Part shown: in pieces, positions 23,298-36,498 of the stretch | How the letters are laid out: each line of letters starts with the position of its first letter | Position numbering within the stretch: the first letter of the stretch is position 1 | Source: Colius striatus | Taxonomy: Eukaryota > Chordata > Aves > Coliiformes > Coliidae | DNA: 64,000 nt | Direction: 5' to 3' | Assembly (NCBI RefSeq): GCF_028858725.1 | Contig: NC_084773.1 | Coordinates: forward strand, 1,354,350-1,418,349 | The notes under the pieces: generated by a model | Seen by the model: only the letters and a program-made list of their open reading frames with translations | The model's database searches: none | What the model was told of the DNA's origin: nothing | Program-made: the position numbers and the translations under genes

Positions 23298-26200
23298 TGA
23301 GTTTCCTTTCACCCCAATCATACAGAGCACAGAACAAGATGATACAGTTAAGATTCTGACTTGTAAAATCCAGTATTGAGAGACCAGGATGTAATATCTC
23401 AGTTTATTGAACATCTGCTGTCCACTGGGAGATGGGTGACTGAGTACAGGCAATGGGCAGACTTTTCTGCCTCTAGTAGGCTCTGCATGTCTGAGAGTCT
23501 TCCTGCTGGATGGTTAAACATAGCCTTTGCCCCTCAGCATTTCCTTCATATTCCCAAACCCAGAGAGTTTTAAACCAACAACACTCTGTTTCATTTTCTT
23601 TTTTTCCTCCCTGGCTACAGATAGCACATGTTCAGCCCCCATGACACAATACAGCCCTTTAGAGGACTAGAAGCCTGTTTCCTTTCTAAACTGTTCTATC
23701 TTTATTACTCACTTTCTCTAACAACTTTGGTTTATTCTTCTCCAGAATAAATCATCTACTGTAAGCATGAAGGAACACTGGACATATTTATAAAATACAT
23801 TTCCCTCTTTTCATGACAAGTGCTTGTAACAATGCAGACAAAAAGCAGGCGATTTCACAGTCACAGCAGCCAACATCTCAAGTGTTTTGTGAAGATGACT
23901 ATTTTGAGATTTCCAGGGAAATTCTACCACCCCACAGACCTTTAAGACTACGAGTGTAACTTCTGACAACATTCTTAGGAGCTTTAGCTTTCTGATGTGG
24001 ATGTGTTTGACCTATAGCCAAAACCAGACCACCTAAATGAATAGGTAAGATAATGACCTACATTTAAAAAATTGTACAGAGGTGTCTAGCACGTTGAAGC
24101 CATAATGTGAATTCTACATTTCCACCCCCAATGCCCTGCTTCTGAGAATCTAACACTCTAAGACTATCCAAAACTAAGTAAATCTTTATCATAGACTGAT
24201 TAGCAAAGAGAACACTCATACTTCTAACTACTTTTTTCTATTTTATCGCCCAGTTACCTAAGAGAAGACTATAGCTACAATTGCACCATTCAAAAATCAG
24301 GCCATAGTCATAGTCCTTGTGCCACCCAGTATTGTAAAACTCAAGTAATCCTCAACAGGCAGTTGATTCCCTTATATAAGGGCAAGCTAGAATATACATT
24401 AACTGGCCACACAGGCAGTAACAGAAATATTGCCTGCTACTAAATACTGCACGTTTCTATAGCACTCTCATTGCTCCATTGATATCAAAGCAACCTCCTA
24501 AGGACAAATTAAGAACAGATTAAGAATTTACAATATAGAGTAGTGATTTGTCCAGAGTCAAAGAACAGGTTGAGTGGGACAATGTGGAGTCAGAATCTAT
24601 ATCTTTTGAACCTTGGAACAGAACTCCTGGTCTACTCAGCATTTTGGACTTAACATGCTTGTCTTATTTTCCCACAGCCGTGAGCTGAGGGAAAAGAGAT
24701 ATGGGTGGACTCTGGGGTATTCATGGAGAGGCTTTTGTAATGTCAATAGAGGCTGCACCAATATGCCTGAAACTCACATGCCTCCTGCTTCAGCTATGTG
24801 AATCATGTTCTTAAGATGACATATTACACCTCAGCTTTTGCTGTGCAGATGTTTGATTTGAGACTAGGGAACATAAGCTTTATTGTCCAGTCCCAGAAAG
24901 GCAACTCAGTATTCTTACTCTGTTATAGCATGTAAGGTTAAAAAAGTATGTGTGTAGATTAAAGCTATTGTGTCTCCTTCCTGCCCAGACACACAGTAGA
25001 GACAGCGATGAAAAGGCAAAGGGAGTTTGTACAAGACAGTTGCTACATTAAACTTCAGTATCAGGTGCATTATGAGAAAAATACATTATTTAAGGACTTT
25101 TAAGTCTTAGTGTGAAGAATGTTTCCATAGGCTGTTTATATTTTCCTTAAGGCTCCTCTAAATAAAGCTCTTCATTTCCAGTGGAAATGGGAAGATGAAC
25201 GTCAACAGTCTATAAGCTCACATCATAACCATAAGTTAAATCCTTATACAGAGAACTCAAATGGGTCCATTGGAAAGAAAATTCAAGTGAAATCTAAATT
25301 CATCTGTAAAAAGAAACAGGATTCATTGGACTTTAATGTTGAATATTACATCTGAAAATATATCCAACCAAATATGGTAAATGGAATCCCAGTCCAAACA
25401 ATTCTGAACATTGCTTTTGGATGTCTGTGACAACTAAAACAGCCTTTCAGTATTTCAAAGCTCATCTTTCAAGAGGCTACTTTTGAATGAGGAAAGAAAT
25501 TTTTAAGTGACTTTCATGACATTAAGTGGTCTTACCAAATGTCAAGTTATGCAGAATACAAGCACCTTAATAGCCTACAACCATTAGAATTAACAAGTGA
25601 GATGTCACATCAGTAGAATGATGAAGCTTAGAGTAATTTCAACTATTTGGTGATAGTTGAAGACTGCTCATGGCCAGAAGAATCAACAGAAGAAACAATG
25701 TAAGGGAATACAGAAAAAAGCTGTTGAACAACCCCAGCACAACTTTTACCCACCTATCACATCCTACTGCTTTTGTCATGTCAGGCATCAACAAGAATTT
25801 GCAAAGGTTTTACTCACATGCATGGGCATATTGTTTTATCTGGTCATTATTTATGATCTGTTAGTTACACTAAACATGTCATTTCAGTAGTCTGAAGTCT
25901 AATGATTTGCAGAATGGTCATGGAGCCATTTAACATACAGCTTTACATATAACCAAACTCAAACACTGGCAGGTACTTGTACTATTATTAACCTGTTGCT
26001 CATTTTTCCTAAGTTTAAACTAGTGGCAGTGTAAATCAGTAATACTTCATATCACAAGCCACAATCCCTTTGGTTTGTTTGAAGCTTTAGCAAAGTCTGT
26101 TTGAAAGACTACTTCTAAGAGCTCTTTCACAAAAAGTAATCTGAGTTAAGAGTTTATAATAAGAGGAAGCTTGAAAAGCCTGCCAAATTTTGCATGAGTA

Positions 26201-26428
26201 TTCTGTGAAATTCTCCTTATAAATCACCTTCTGTCTGTGGTAGATATTTGTTATGACATCTTTTGTGACTTTGCCTTGCAATACAATAGTTACCATTTCC
26301 ACAGAAATATGGAGGTCTACAGCATGGCACGATAGAAGCTCTTTCTCATAAGAATTCTAGCTCTTTCAGTTATACCATACAGCATCCTAGTCTCAGCTTT
26401 CATCTGCAGCAATACATACAGCAAGGGG
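23298..26428. other. Unique non-coding DNA
   Basis: About 3.1 kb of AT-rich unique sequence with no exon recognised. It separates two CR1 segments that are consecutive in the CR1 consensus. Confidence 0.45.
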
Positions 26429-27590
26429 TGATTAATTGCCTGACCTCAGTGCCAGGGGAGGTTCTGGAACAGATTATCCCGAGTGCCATCCTGAGGCACA
26501 TACAGGACAATCAAGGGTTTAGGCCCAGGCAGCATGGCTTCATGAAGGGCAGGTCCTGTTTGATCAATCCAATCTCCTTCTATGACAAGGTGACCCACTT
26601 AGTGGGTGAGGGAAAGGCTGTGGATGTGGTCTTCCTGGACTTTAGTAAGGCCTTCGACACAGAGCATCCTCCTGGAGAAGCTGGCTGCCCATGGTTTGGA
26701 TAGACCTACTCTGCGATGGGTGGAAAACCAGCTGATGGCCGGGCTTAGAGATTCAGAGTGAATGGGGTTAAATCCAGTTGATGGCTGGTCACCAGTGGTG
26801 TTACCCAGGGCTCAGTGCTGGGGCCTGTTCTGTTTAACATCTTTGTCAATGAGAGGATGAAAGGATCAAGGGCACCCCCAGTGAATTTGCTGATGACACC
26901 AAGCTGAGCAGCTGTGTAAAGGTTTGAGGGCAGGAAGGCTCTTCAGAGGTACTTGGACAGGCTGGAGCCATGGGACAAGGCCAGCTGTATGAGGTTCAAC
27001 AAGGCCAAGGGCCAGGTCACAACAACCCCAGGCAATGCTACAGGCTTGGGGATATGTGGCAGGAAAGCTGCCTGAAGGAAAAGATCTGGAGGGTGTTAAT
27101 TGATAGTCAGCAGCTGAATATGAGCTGAATATGGCCAGCAGTGTGCCTAGGTGGCCAAGAAGGCCAATGGCATCCTGGCCTGTATCAGAAATAGTTTGGC
27201 CAGCAGGGCCAAGAAGATAATTGTCCCCCTGTACTTGGCACTGGTGAGGCCACACCTTTTGTGCTGTGTTCAGTGTTGGGCTCCTCTCTGCAAGAAGGAC
27301 ATTGAAATGCTGGAGCAAGTCCAGAGACAGGCAATAATGCTGGGGAAGGGTCTGGGGAACAAGCCTTGTATGAGGAGCAGCTGAGGGGACTGGGAGTGTT
27401 CAGCCTAGAGAAGGGGAAACTGTGAGGAGACATGATCACTCTGTACAACTCCCTGAAGGGGAGTTGTAGTAAAGTGGGAGTCAATCTCTTCTCTCCAGTA
27501 ATGAATAATAGAACAAGAGGAAATGGGTTTAAGTTGCACCAGGAGAGGTTTAGATTGAACAATAGGAAGAACGTCAAAACAGCAAAGGAG
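26429..27590 (+). mobile_element. CR1 LINE, reverse-transcriptase region
   Basis: Plus-strand CR1 covering much of the reverse transcriptase. The palm motif L-D-F-S-K-A-F-D-T is encoded at about 26,637-26,663, and the catalytic F-A-D-D motif at 26,886-26,897. Frames break after about 26,700 and again near 27,100 and 27,380, so it is inactive. The 3' end fades near 27,590 without a clear ATTCTATG tail. It belongs to an older, more diverged subfamily than the copies at 8770 or 18,855. Confidence 0.92.
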
Positions 27591-28470
27591 ACTGAGCATT
27601 GAACTGCTGCAGAAATGAAGCCAAACATTAAAGAGTAGGTAACAGCCAAGCATAAGCTGGGAGCACTGAAGTTGTTCAAGTAACTGTGCAACAGACACAG
27701 ACATGAAAGAGCCTTCATCTCTTGCAGAACCATTTTCTCAGTATGAATCAGGTACTGCACGACACCAACAGAGAAGGTTCCCATGTGTGATTGCTCTGAC
27801 CACCTGCAGGACCAAATGTCTTCATGAAAGGGAGATTTAAACAGGCCTCAAGTGTACCTTTGTTAAGAAATTGGTTTTATCATAATTGCAATGGGACAGT
27901 TAATGCTTTAATTCAAGAGCAGCATCAAGAAAGTCATTCATGACAATAATACCTCTTCACTGGTAAGAGGTGCACTTTTTGGCAAAGGATATTATTCTCC
28001 TATTATTCTCCTAGACTGAGTGCAGGAACTTTCCTATTAGCCCACAGTGGAGGGGGTGGGGGAATGGTGCAAAGTTTATTATATTCTTTATAGTTTTACA
28101 GGCAATGTGGTTACTAAGTGCCTAACAATGCTGTTTGCAAAAACATCATTGCATGAATTCTTTATGACTCACATAAACTACATCAAAACGTTCTTTTTGA
28201 AGCCATGAAGAGTTTTGTGACACTTTTCTAAACATGTTCAAAATGAGGGGAAAATAAGCTCAACTTCAAAGAGTACAAATTGGTAAGTTAATTGCTTTCC
28301 TTGGCAAAAAAACCCCACAAAACAAAACAAAAACAAGCTCTGTGTGTATGCTACAGAGCAGATGTACTGGATCTATGGAAGCCACACCACAAAAAAACCC
28401 CAGTTCACCTAACATATGCAATAATGTGTCCTACATTGGAGATTTCCCAGCTGTTAAACTAGTTTTGTAA
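27591..28470. other. Unique non-coding DNA
   Basis: AT-rich DNA leading into the CpG island, with a small A/C-rich patch near 28,304-28,336. No gene recognised. Confidence 0.45.
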
Positions 28471-28730
28471 GAAGATGCCATATACCAAGCTACTTAGGCA
28501 CATGTGCTCGTTCTCAGGGCGAGAGCATTGGCTCTTGCGGATCCTCCGCGGGCTCTTGCCGTTACTCCTGGGTAAATGAACCCCCTCCGTCTGCCGTCCG
28601 CGCTGCACACGGGCGCGATCTCTATTGCTACAGGTTGTCAACACACTGGACTTCAGCGCTTGTCCCCGGCCGCTCCTGACCGGCGCGGCCCCTCGCCGCC
28701 TTCGCCCCCGACCCGCTCGCCACGGCTCTG

Positions 28731-28790
28731 GGGTCGGGACGGGACGGGATGGATGGGATGGGACAGGACGGGGAGGGACGGGGCGGGGCG
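28731..28790 (+). other. Dense G-tract cluster (G-quadruplex-prone)
   Basis: About ten runs of three or four G within 60 bases, separated by loops of one to six bases (GGGTCGGGACGGGACGGGAT and onward). It lies within the CpG island assigned to HRH1. A run of CATCC units at 28,911-28,937 is complementary to its GGATG steps. Confidence 0.8.
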
Positions 28791-28910
28791 GCACTTGACG
28801 CGAGGAGGGAAAAGCTCAGCTCGTCCTCCAGCAGCACCAGAGCGGCGAAAGGCGAAACTTGCTCCGTGGTTGCAAGGGGTGGTCGCCAGCTCCACACACG
28901 CGGGGCGGGG

Positions 28911-28937
28911 TATCCCATCCCATCCCATCCCATCCCC
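28911..28937. repeat. (CATCC)n short tandem repeat
   Basis: About five CCCAT/CATCC units inside the CpG island. Confidence 0.9.
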
Positions 28938-29230
28938 GGCCCAGCCTTGCGACGGATGCCGACCAGGAGACGGGCAGCAGCGCTCGCCTCCGCCCCTCGC
29001 CAGCCCGCACCTCCCGCAGCACAGAGCCTACCCGAGCTCCCGCGGCCGGTCCTCGCTCTCCTCCTCGCTCTGACGGTGAGTGAACAAGCTCTGGGACAGC
29101 GGCGGGGAGGGGAAAGAGAGAGCTGAGGCGAGAGAGGAGGGCGGTGGGAAGACTGCGGCTCCTCAGCCCTCTCTCATCCCAGCCTTCGCAGGGGCGAGCG
29201 CCGGGAGAAGGGCTGGAGCAAAACAACCCC

Positions 29231-31254
29231 CAGGATACTCCACTTTTAATAACTCCTGCTACCTATTGGTTAAGAACACTCTGCAGAAGTTGGCTGCTCC
29301 TTATCCGACTCGCCCCAGCTAATAGGTGGCAGGTGTGTTTGCCCCCAGCATCAGCACAGCCCAGAGCGCACCACAGACAGGGTCAGCGCCGGGCACAGGA
29401 CTTTCGTAGGAGCAGATGCAATTATGCTGAATGTATCCAAACGGCACAACGTGGGGTCTGTTTTTCTCGAGGGAAAAGCAAACAAAACCGCCCAGCGATA
29501 CAATATAACAAGCTGAGGCAGCTTTTTCTCCAGAGGACGTTAGTGCTGGTTGCAGACTTGCCAGTGACAAAGAGCCCCTTGGGCTGTGGTACCCAACAGC
29601 CCCCCGATGCCACAGTGTGGAGATGGCCTTCTCATAGTGGGGAAGGAAGGGAAACAGATGGATACATCCAGATTCTCCATGATCCTTAATGGTCATGCTG
29701 ACTATTTGAATGAAGAAGGTTAGGGTCAGTTTCTGATAGCTGTCGATATTTATGTCCTTATTTTAAGCATCTATCTTTTGGCAAATGAAGGATCCATGTC
29801 AGAGTACACAGCTGGGAAAAGGAGGGGTTGTTTCCTCATTTTAAGGAAGAAGTAGTGACTTGGCTGAAGAAAGAGGAAGATTTGGCTGTACAGTAACCGA
29901 CATCCCCTTCTGGAGACTATAATACTTTTGCAGGTGGGAAAAAATCCTAAATGAATCAATGTCCAAACAGAGCTTGTGGCATTTCTCAAATACATAAAAG
30001 TCCTCATCTTGAGGGGGGACGATGAGAGTATGGGTACAGCAGGAACATAGCTTGCTCTAAACCTATATTGGGAGTGATTCTTGCCATAGCCTGCCCAGCC
30101 TTTCCTTTACAGACACTGCAGGAATGTTAGAAATGAATCAGGTTTCTTGTATAAGCTGCTTCTAAGTTGTTTACTGTCAAGGTGCCAGGATTTCTAGCTA
30201 TAACAGACCTTGGGCTCCATCAGTTCATCTTAGCCATCTGCTTACATCAACAAGCATCATTAAAACTTTCTGGAGAAAGGTAGGAGCTTGTTTAAGTCAG
30301 AGATATATACATGTAAAAGGGAAGACTTTGAACACTCATCATATACTACAGTAAGGTTATCAGATGCTTGAAGAGACTGATAATCCTATATATATATTCC
30401 ATATTAGAAACAAATTTTGTATGAACACATCTGAGGTGAAATCAAACCTTTCATGACAAAGTTTCCTTTTATGAACAGTAAAGGGAGGCAGTAAGTCCTC
30501 ACACCCACTAGGATTTGTGTATTTGTGCATTTTTGGGATTAACTCTTTCCTATAGCTCGAAAGCACCAAAAGTTCACTTGAGTTGAAGTTCTCAAGTTAC
30601 TATTGGTAAATCCATGAAGAAAACTCACATTGATCAGCAATTCATTAGCTTTTGGGGAGTGGGAGGGAAGAAGATTCATATTTGTCTTCTTTTTGTGACA
30701 CCCAAAGGGCTCAATCTGGTTTATAAAATGTTGAAAACACTTCTCCACTACTTTCTGACCTTTTATTAAAATACATCCTAGTAAGTATTAGGAAGACTTT
30801 TCCTATTGCAAATTGCAATACTGGTATGATAGTGAACTAGTTTCTGCTTATCTTGACCTGACACTAATTCTAGGGAAAGGGGAGGTCTGTGATTGTTTTT
30901 CCTTCCTGTGAAGAATAGTTACCTTGGATTCTTCAATATATATACTAAGAGCTAGAGAAAAGAGAGACAACACTTTGAAAGATGTGAACGTGAACTTCAG
31001 AAATCCACCTTTGTTGAAGCTAAATGACTTTTGCACTAAAATGGTAAGTTTGTCATACGTAGCATTTCCTCACAATTGAGAGAAGTTATTCATATCTAGG
31101 CTTCACAAGCAGTTCAGCTTACTATCTCTCAGACAATGAAGCTTCCTTTATGAAGCTCACTTCTTTCTATTGGAAACCATTAACTGCATAGCAGTGTTAT
31201 GGTATGCAACCTCAACATTTAAAGCACAACTACTGTTTACTCCAATGTCAAGGA
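29231..31254. other. Non-coding DNA, probable HRH1 intron 1
   Basis: Unique sequence downstream of the CpG island. No coding exon recognised. Confidence 0.45.
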
Positions 31255-31680
31255 CAAGCACTGGAGCTGGGGAAGGGCCTGGAGCACAAGTCTGATGGTG
31301 AGCAGCTGAGGGAAATGTTTAGTCTGGAGGAGAGGAGCCATGATCACTCACTGCAGCTCCTAACAGGAGGTTGTAGTGAGGTGGGGACTGGTCTCTTCTC
31401 CCAAGTAATGAGTGACAGGACAAGAGAAAACAGCCTCAAGTTGCACCAGGAGAGATTTAGATTGGAGATAAGGAAGAACTGTTTCCCTGAGAGGGTTGTC
31501 AGGCCCTGTCCCAGGCTGCCCAGGGAGGTGGTGGAGTCCCCAGCCCTGGAGCTATAGCAAAGCCCTGGAGCTGAGGTGCTGAGGGCCACGGGTTAGTGCT
31601 GGGCTTGGCAACGTGAGGGGAGGGCTTGGAGTCGATGAATTTAAAGGTATTTTCTAACCAAAATGATTCTATGAATCTAT
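31255..31680 (+). mobile_element. CR1 LINE, 3' end of ORF2 plus tail
   Basis: Plus-strand CR1 starting near the G-K-G-L-E-H-K-S-D reading at 31,270-31,300 and ending ATGATTCTATGAATCTAT at about 31,680. A frame of about 100 codons survives to a stop near 31,557, encoding only the C-terminal end of the reverse transcriptase. Confidence 0.9.
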
Positions 31681-34600
31681 TTTTTGGCTAGTGATGCTCC
31701 AATACTGACTCACCAAGTAACAAATCAGTCTCAAGATATGAAAGACTTGTGGAATTACATTGTTAGAAGTTAACTGTATTTCTGATGCAGAAAGATTAAA
31801 ACCAGCTAGTTTTCCAGTTTGTTAAGAGTTGGAGTAATCAGTAACCCAAGCTGGAATCCAAAAAACTATGAAGATTTTTTGCTGTCCTTGTTTGAAAGAT
31901 GTCCTCTTTGAGTGAGCTGCATTAATGGATTCCAATAACAGAACAGGTCCCTCGTGAAAAGGCACCACAACACTGGGAAATTCCCCTGTTTTATAGGAGA
32001 TTTTACAGCCTTTGGTTTTGTTTATCTCAAAACAGAAAGGATTTTTCCATCTATTGCAACAGTTACTTAATAGGCCCAACACCTATAGCAAAAGTTAATG
32101 GCATAGAGAAGGTAAGACTTCCCCAGCACTGCACTACTTAATGACAATAGCAATTAATTACTGGTTTATTAAGAGATCACACTGATAACAAGCTAGATAA
32201 CACTGCAGATGTTTAGGCTAGCAGGAAAAACTTATCTGGAAGCTTTAGGATGCCCAGCCTCTGGGCAAAAGTAGCTCATATATGGGAAATACTATGACAG
32301 GAACAAGACTGGGGGTTTTGCCATGGAAAAAGTTACATTTCATATAACTTAAACCAGAAAGTTGAGATACTGGAAGAAGAGTTTAATGGAAGTCTGAGCT
32401 TACATTTTTAAGGCCAGAATATTCTCTGGAAGGTGTCCATCTTCTGATAGCTCTTTTTGTTTTAATGCACATAAGATACAGGCCTGTCGTTAAAGAGAGT
32501 TTTTTAAATGCCAGTCAGAGAAAGAAAAGTTATCTCTTATCTCCTGATACCTTTAAGTTAAGACACAGACTTCAAAAACTGGATTTCTTCAGGGAGAAAT
32601 AAAATAAAGTATGTATATGTCATAACACAATAGTATCTAGAAAATCCTTTAAGTAGTTGATCATACTGCTGAACACGTGTATACATCAAAGACAACTTCA
32701 ACTTTGCAAGGTTTAGTATTAGTATATAAAAATGAAGGTCAATCGTTGGAAGGCAGCAGCAATAATACAGCTGGGGGGATTGGATGGGACAGGCCACTAG
32801 AATAAAATAGAAACACCTAGACATCAAATACCTTTCTAAATCTCACTACATGCATCCAGCACTTAAAAGATATTGAAGCTGCACTTTCAGACTATCCTGG
32901 TTTAGGTGACTCTGTTGAAGTTAAAACATGATATTTAAGATCTCTGCCTACTAATACTGACATTAAAGACACTGAATGCCTTCTGCTCCAGGTCTGTATT
33001 TGTATCCCTCAGCATGGAGTAGAGTCATCAATGACACACATTCATCAACAGCATAAAAACTTATTAAAAATCCAAAACCTATCAACTGAAGTGGCCTGGG
33101 ACTACACAGTTTTGCTGAGGATTCTCCAGCTGCTCTTCCTTTTAAACATTATTACATCAAAGAAAAAAGTGTAGCTTCTTTCTTAGGATGAATAGATTCT
33201 ACTAATAATCTATCTGCATATATTGACTACTACTATAGCAGATATGGACTACTACCAGATGAAATTTTTAGGCTGCTTGTTGCATATTTGTTCATGTACT
33301 TTATTCAGTGAGTCAAAGGACTCACTGAAAGAAATTTACTAGAAGAAATTCAAGTTGATTATGACATTAGATACAACTTGATCACTTTCCTACCCCTTCT
33401 TTTCAGTTACCTAGCTAAAGTTTCCATTTGTTTGTTTATTCCCCTCCTAAATTGTTTGCAGAATATTCCTAAACAAGTGTCCCAGAAGCTACTGCATTTC
33501 CTGGTCCTGCTCCCAAGCAATAAGCCTGCAGCTGCATTCCTGTAAATTAAGGCTCTCTAGATGATAAGCTACATCTAGACTTTTTTTCCTTAAATAATAA
33601 GCAGTTTCCCTAGCCAAGGTTCTGCCAGTAGTTGATTGCTAAAGGATATGTCATAATTTTTTCCTGATACTATTCCTGTAGCTCTCAGATTAACCATACA
33701 GGCCAGTTATTAAGTTCTCCTTCTTCCAGAAGAAAGGGCCAAGGAAGGATCAGGAAAGACCTAAAAAAAAAAAGCAGGGAAGCTGAAGTAGAGGACTGAA
33801 AAAGGAGAACATCCCAGCTTTGTCCCAAAGCAGCATGTATTGAAATCCACAAGAAAATATTGTTTCCTATACACTGCCTTCTGTGCCTGCTTTCAGCTAT
33901 TGATTATTATGTCTCCAGGAGTTACAAAACATAGTTGAATATATATCAGTATCAGAACAATGAAAATTCAAATGAGCAGAATGTGATTTGGAGTACACAA
34001 ACTCCAGTGTAGAGATATCAGACATAGATGCTCTGTCCTTAATTATGCATGGAAAAATGATGCTCTCAAGTCAATGCTCAGGCTGAAAAAATAGTGTTCA
34101 GAACAACATCATGAATTGGTAGATAATGTGTAAGCCTGCAGAAGCCTGTAATTCACTTAGGCTTTCAACACTATTTGTGAGTTCTAAAGAAAAGAAACAG
34201 CAAAGAGATGACACAGATCAGCACCATAAATGCACCGGGGAGAAACAGTTTTGGAGGGACTTACGTGAGAACAGTGTGTGAAATCTGACAGTATCAGTGG
34301 TAAGCTGTTTACAGAGAAGAGCACACCCAGAGGAAGATTCCATGCCATATATGGTAATCATTATTTAAAGACAAAAATATCATTAAAAGTCTTTTCAAAG
34401 CTACTCACCAGCTTTTAACTAGTTATATATGTTTTAGAAGAGTGTTCAAGCTCCTAATCACTCCATACTAAATCGAGCTTCACAACCCTGAATCTGGCTT
34501 TGGCATTTAGCTTCTTATCTTGGCATGGCCCCTTCATATCTGAAGTATTACTTAGCATTAAAATGCATGCTTATCTATGCAAATTAATCAGGGCACATGC

Positions 34601-35331
34601 TCATAAAAGTAAATGCCACTATTGGCAGCATTTTCTCCACACAGCAAAGCATTTTAGATGCACATTAAGCTTCACTTAGTGAAGGTAAATGTATAGTGCT
34701 GTATACTGCACAGTTGTAACACTTGTATTTTGGATTCAATTTCCATTTTTGACAGATTGCTGCTCTTCCAAGATTATGCCTTCTGATCATCACTTCCTTG
34801 GGGCTGGGAAGGGGGTGTTTTGTACTGTAAACAATACCTAGCATATACTTCTAGGTTCATGTAGACCCAGCATCGTAGATGAACCACACAGTAAAAGTTG
34901 CATTTGTTGATATTTGTGGAGGTCAAACAAACAACTATATTTTTTTACAAATGCAGAACAGGGACAGAGAAACACATAGCAAATGTCAAACCCAGAATGA
35001 AGTTTTCCCCAGGATGGATTCCCCTGTGTGAGGAAAGAGTCTGATGGTGTTCTTGTTATGCTAATGAGAGCAAAAGACTGCACAGGAGTATTTCTTTGAT
35101 CAGTCTTCTCTCAAGAACCTTCCCTTACAGTGTGAGTCTAAGTTTTGAAACTGACTTCATGTGTTTGATAGTGCCCAAGAACAGAAATATATAAAACCAG
35201 ATGGAAGGATGCAAAGTTAGATAACTGGGTTGGATTAGATTTGTTTCAGAGTATTTATTTTATAAAGTGTTTCTCCATTTGAATAACTAATAAGTAGTAA
35301 GTCATGCTTTATGCCACATGGCTTCTAATCA
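31681..35331. other. Long unique non-coding stretch
   Basis: Unique AT-rich DNA within the presumed HRH1 intron. I see no exon, RNA gene or repeat family here. Confidence 0.45.
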
Positions 35332-35373
35332 GAATCATGGAATGGTAGAGGTTGGAAAGGACCTCTAGAGATC
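35332..35373 (-). mobile_element. CR1 3' tail, left of an inserted LTR
   Basis: GAATCATGGAATGGTAGAGG, then TTGGAAAGGACC and CTAGAGATC, is the reverse complement of a CR1 3' end. The copy resumes at about 36,500 (CTAGTCCAGG...) on the far side of an LTR. Confidence 0.88.
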
Positions 35374-36498
35374 TGTGGCTGGGTGCCAGGCACCCACTAA
35401 GTCATAATACCACTCCCCATCCTAAACTGGACATGGGAGAGACAAATATAACGAGAAGTTTGTGAGTCAAGATAAGGACAGAGAGATGACTCAGCAATTA
35501 GTGTCACGGGCAAAACAGATTCAACTTGGGGAGAAATGGTTTGATTTATTATGAACCATCAGAATAGAGCAGGGAAATGAGAAACAGAACTGAATCTTAA
35601 AATATCTCCTCTCAACCCTCCCTCTTTCCGTGACTCTCCTTCCTTCCCCCCAAGCAGTGCAGGGGATGGGGGTTGAGGTCAGTTCATTCCAGATGGATTT
35701 TGCTGCTGCTGCTCAGGGAGAGGCCTCCTCACACTTCCCACTGCTACACTGTGGGGTCCCTCCCATGGGACACAGTCCCTCACCAACTGCTCCAGCATGG
35801 CTCTTTCCCATGGGCTGCAGCTCCTCACCAACTGCTCCAGCCTGGGGCCTGTCACAGGGGCAGCTCCTCACACCCTGCCCCAGCGTGAGTCACCACTGGG
35901 AGAACAGGCCTTTAGGGACAGACTCCTCCAGCCTGGGTCCCTCACAGGGTCACAAATGCTGACAGCAGACCTGCTCTGGCCTGGGATCCTCTCTTCCCAC
36001 AGGCTCCCAGGTCCTGCCAGGAACTTGCTCCAGGGTGGGCTTCCCATGGAGTCCCAGCCTCCTTCAGGCATCCACCCACTGTGGCGTGGGCTCCTCCACA
36101 GGCTGCAAGTGGGTTTCTGCTCCCCAGGGCCTCCATGGGCTGCAGAGGCACAGCTGCCTCACCATGGGCTGCACCACACAGCACAGAGGAGTCCTTGTTC
36201 CAGAGCCTAAGCACCCTCCTGCCTGTCCTTCTCCACTGACCTTGGTGTCTGTGGAGACATTCTCACTCTGTTCTGCTGCTGCTGCAGTTCAGCATCTGCA
36301 CTGCAACTTCTTCCCCTTCTCCAATCTGTTATTCACAGAGTCATTACCTCAGTCACTAATTGGCTCAGCGATGGGTCCTTCTTAGAATTGACTGGCACTG
36401 GCCCTGTGAGCTACAAGAGAAGCTTTTAGCAGCTCTTTGTTTAAAGAAGCCACCCCTGTAGCCCCTTGCTACCAAAACTTGGCCCAGGTAAAACCACT
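35374..36498 (-). mobile_element. Solo ERV LTR, minus strand (family A), nested in CR1
   Basis: About 1.12 kb starting TGTGGCTGGG and ending GGTAAAACCAC on the plus strand. It shares with the LTR at 7016 the blocks TCCCATGGGACACAGTCCCT and CTGCTCCAGCATGGCTC and the minus-strand AATAAA plus R/U5 region near 35,545. It interrupts a CR1 3' end. The exact target duplication is unclear: AGATC or GATCT at the left against TATCT at the right. Only one copy of the 91-bp unit that is doubled at 7441 is present. Confidence 0.87.

Larger units (their letters stand above)
28480..29230 (+). promoter_or_regulatory. HRH1: CpG island, probable HRH1 promoter and first exon
   Basis: Sharp rise in GC and CpG content against AT-rich surroundings, with GC boxes (GGGGCGGGGC at about 28,780-28,790). 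A strong splice-donor context ACG|GTGAGTG has its GT at 29,076-29,077. The island lies about 15 kb upstream of the HRH1 coding exon, on the same strand as expected from vertebrate gene order, and no nearer CpG island exists. I infer a non-coding first exon ending at 29,075 that joins to 44,217. The transcription start cannot be placed from sequence. The long frames on both strands here are GC-rich chance frames. An independent non-coding RNA promoter is the main alternative. Confidence 0.65.

Noticed and set aside
26428-27784. Possible intact reverse-transcriptase gene
   Set aside because: RT motifs are visible, but the frame is broken at several points and the 5' part is elsewhere. It is a dead CR1 copy.
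28459-29226. Frames of 100-165 codons in the HRH1-side CpG island
   Set aside because: Same GC effect. Products contain simple repeats such as alternating P, S and R from the CATCC and GGGAT tracts.
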